From assembly GCA_021204545.1 (NCBI GenBank), contig JAJPZF010000046.1:1-7821 (forward strand): DNA of 7,821 bases, given 5' to 3'. Each line of letters opens with the position of its first letter. The first letter of the stretch is position 1. Position numbers and translations under genes: made by a program. Below, piece by piece: positions 5,864-7,821 of this stretch. The stretch comes from Prevotellaceae bacterium. GTDB taxonomy: Bacteria > Bacteroidota > Bacteroidia > Bacteroidales > Bacteroidaceae. Below the pieces are notes generated by a model. The model saw only the letters and a list, made by a program, of their open reading frames with translations. It made no database searches and was not told the origin of the DNA.

Positions 5864-7821
5864 ATGGAAGACGCGGAAGACAGGATAATAAAGGTGGACA
5901 TCGAGCAGGAGATGCGCAAGAGCTACATCGACTACAGCATGTCCGTGATAGTGGCGAGGGCGCTTCCCGATGCCCGCGACGGCCTGAAGCCCGTGCACCG
6001 GCGCATACTCTTCGGGATGAGGGAGCTGGGCAACACGCACGGCAAGCCCTACAAGAAGAGCGCCCGCACGGTGGGCGACGTGTTGGGCAAGTACCACCCG
6101 CACGGCGACAGCTCGGTGTACGGGGCGCTGGTCAGGATGGCTCAGGAGTGGAACATGCGCTACACGCTGGTGGACGGGCAGGGCAACTTCGGCAGCGTTG
6201 ACGGCGACAGCCCTGCGGCCATGCGATACACCGAGGCTCGCCTCAGCCTGCTGGGCGAGGCGATGATGGAGGACTTGGAGAAGGAGACGGTGGACATGAC
6301 CAACAACTTCGACGACAGCCTGCAGGAGCCGGCGGTGCTGCCAGCCACCATCCCCCACCTGCTTGTCAACGGTGCCACTGGCATAGCCGTGGGTATGGCT
6401 ACCAATATCCCCACCCATAACCTCGGGGAGGTGGTGGACGCCTGCGTCGCCTTCATAGACAACCCCCGGCTCACAAGCCTCGACCTTATGCAGTGGGTCA
6501 AGGGTCCCGACTTCCCCACTGGGGCGTACATAATGGGCTTGCAGGGCATACGCGACGCCTACGAGACGGGCAGGGGGCGCATCGTCATGCGTGCCAAGGG
6601 GGAGATAGAGACGGGCGAGCAGCACGACGCCATAGTCTTCACCGAGATACCCTACGGCGTGAACAAGGCGGAGCTCATTAAGTACATCGCCCAGCTGGTG
6701 AACGACAAGAAGATAGAGGGCATCTCGGGCATCAACGACGAGAGCGACAAGGAGGGGATGCGCATAGTAATAGAGGTGAAGAGGGACGCCAACGCCAAGG
6801 TGGTGATGAACAAGCTCTTCAAGATGACCCCCTTGCAGACTAACTTCAGCGTCAACAGCATCGCCCTCTGGAAAGGCAGACCCAAGCTGCTCACACTGAG
6901 AGACTGCATCGCCTGCTTCGTGGAGCACAGGCAGGACGTGGTGACACGCCGCACCAAGTATGACCTCAAGAAGGCAGAGGAGCGGGCGCACATACTGGAG
7001 GGACTGATAACCGCCTCCGACAACATTGACGAGGTGGTGCATATCATAAGGGCGAGCAAGACCCCGCAGGAGGCGCAGCGCAACCTTGAGGCACGCTTCA
7101 GCCTTGACGAGCCGCAGTCGAAGGCTATCGTGGACATGCGCCTCGCACAGCTGACGGGACTAAGGCAGGAAGACCTCCACAACGAGTATGCCGACCTTGA
7201 GCGGAAGATAAGCTACTACCGCCAGATACTGAGCGACGAGGCACTGCTCAGGAAGGTAATCAAGGACGAGCTCGTGGAGAAGAAGGAGCAGTACGGCGAC
7301 GAGCGTCGCACGGTGATACTGCCCGCCGCCAACGAGTTCAACGCCGAGGACTTCTACGCCGACGACGAGGTGGTCATCACCATAAGCCACAGGGGCTACA
7401 TCAAGCGCACACCTCTGGCAGAGTTCCGCACGCAGGAGAGGGGAGGCATAGGGCAGAAGGGCTCGAGCACAAGGGACAACGACTTCATAGAGTACATACA
7501 CCTGGCGACGATGCACAACACGATGCTCTTCTTCACGCAGAACGGGAAGTGCTACTGGCTTAAGGTGTACGACATACCCGAGGGGGCGAAGAACACGAAG
7601 GGCAGGGCGATACAGAACCTTCTGAGCGTGGACGGTGAGGACAAGGTGAACGCCTGCCTGTGCATACGCAAGCTCTCTGACCCCGCCTTCTGCAAGAGCC
7701 ACTACGTGATGTTCTGCACGAAGGACGGCATCGTGAAGAAGACCTGCCTCGAGGACTACAGCCGCCCTCGCCTGAGCGGAATCATAGCCATCAACATCAA
7801 CGAGCGAGACCGCCTGATAAG
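5864..7821 (+). CDS. gyrA: DNA gyrase subunit A (partial, C-terminus beyond right edge)
   Basis: GyrA forms the A2B2 gyrase with GyrB; it cuts and rejoins DNA to add negative supercoils using ATP hydrolysed by GyrB. The 652 codons present cover the winged-helix, tower and coiled-coil parts and the start of the C-terminal beta-pinwheel; roughly 200 residues are probably missing. Numbering coincides with E. coli in the active site: Arg32, the KPVHRRIL segment, [10 protein letters not shown] (78-87), DGQGNFGS and MRYTEARL with catalytic Tyr122. [15 protein letters not shown] follows the catalytic region. The GyrA-box position reads QERGGIG (524-530) against the usual QRRGGKG. Position 83 is Ser, the quinolone-sensitive state, while position 87 is Gly where E. 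coli has Asp. ATG 5864 is the first start after an in-frame TAA at 5849. ParC is less likely because of the [18 protein letters not shown] segment and the recognisable GyrA-box region. Confidence 0.97.
   Translation, partial: MEDAEDRIIKVDIEQEMRKSYIDYSMSVIVARALPDARDGLKPVHRRILFGMRELGNTHGKPYKKSARTVGDVLGKYHPHGDSSVYGALVRMAQEWNMRYTLVDGQGNFGSVDGDSPAAMRYTEARLSLLGEAMMEDLEKETVDMTNNFDDSLQEPAVLPATIPHLLVNGATGIAVGMATNIPTHNLGEVVDACVAFIDNPRLTSLDLMQWVKGPDFPTGAYIMGLQGIRDAYETGRGRIVMRAKGEIETGEQHDAIVFTEIPYGVNKAELIKYIAQLVNDKKIEGISGINDESDKEGMRIVIEVKRDANAKVVMNKLFKMTPLQTNFSVNSIALWKGRPKLLTLRDCIACFVEHRQDVVTRRTKYDLKKAEERAHILEGLITASDNIDEVVHIIRASKTPQEAQRNLEARFSLDEPQSKAIVDMRLAQLTGLRQEDLHNEYADLERKISYYRQILSDEALLRKVIKDELVEKKEQYGDERRTVILPAANEFNAEDFYADDEVVITISHRGYIKRTPLAEFRTQERGGIGQKGSSTRDNDFIEYIHLATMHNTMLFFTQNGKCYWLKVYDIPEGAKNTKGRAIQNLLSVDGEDKVNACLCIRKLSDPAFCKSHYVMFCTKDGIVKKTCLEDYSRPRLSGIIAININERDRLI

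Noticed and set aside
5764..6201. Open frame of 145 codons running from the intergenic region into gyrA
   Set aside because: Most of it is a shifted reading of gyrA, Arg/Gly/His-rich with no motif, and it starts inside the terminator-like hairpin.
5846..7042. Long open frame of 398 codons on the minus strand, opposite gyrA
   Set aside because: It lies antisense to unmistakable gyrA, is rich in Val, His and Leu as expected from complementing G/C-ending codons, and shows no family motif.

Overview
The window looks like a chromosomal segment of a GC-rich member of the Bacteroidales, possibly from the Prevotella/Bacteroides side of the order. Three things point there. A very large secreted multi-domain protein carries lamin-tail and CotH-kinase domains. 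A small stand-alone HsdR-N-type protein has the Bacteroidetes form. Each of the three transcription units is preceded by an element that fits the Bacteroidetes promoter consensus (TTG, 20 bases, TAnnTTYG). Codons end mostly in G or C, yet ATA is a very common isoleucine codon.

Layout. The first half (1-3937, minus strand) is one uninterrupted reading frame that runs off the left edge. It encodes at least 1312 residues of a secreted surface-type protein: signal peptide, carbohydrate-binding-like N-domain, Big2 Ig-like domain, lamin-tail domain, hexosaminidase-C/Fn3-like module, CotH kinase-like domain, a beta-rich module with a DDGFVIYING motif, and a second lamin-tail domain. A 252-base divergent intergenic region (3938-4189) separates it from a plus-strand pair. 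That pair is purT (formate-dependent GAR transformylase, 4190-5353), followed with an ATGA overlap by a 132-residue HsdR-N-like PD-(D/E)XK protein (5350-5748). After an 8-bp hairpin and a separate promoter comes gyrA (5864 to the right edge, 652 codons present).

How the genes work together. purT and the small nuclease-fold gene should be one transcript with coupled translation. Their functional link is unknown. gyrA has its own promoter and is probably independent. The CotH/lamin-tail protein is transcribed divergently, and nothing ties it functionally to purine synthesis or topology control.

I saw no mobile element, CRISPR array, tRNA or rRNA. I do not see a clearly new multi-gene system. 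The points most worth following are the coupling of purT to the orphan nuclease-like gene, the near-identical promoter cores, two tandem repeats upstream of purT, and the architecture of the giant CotH protein.
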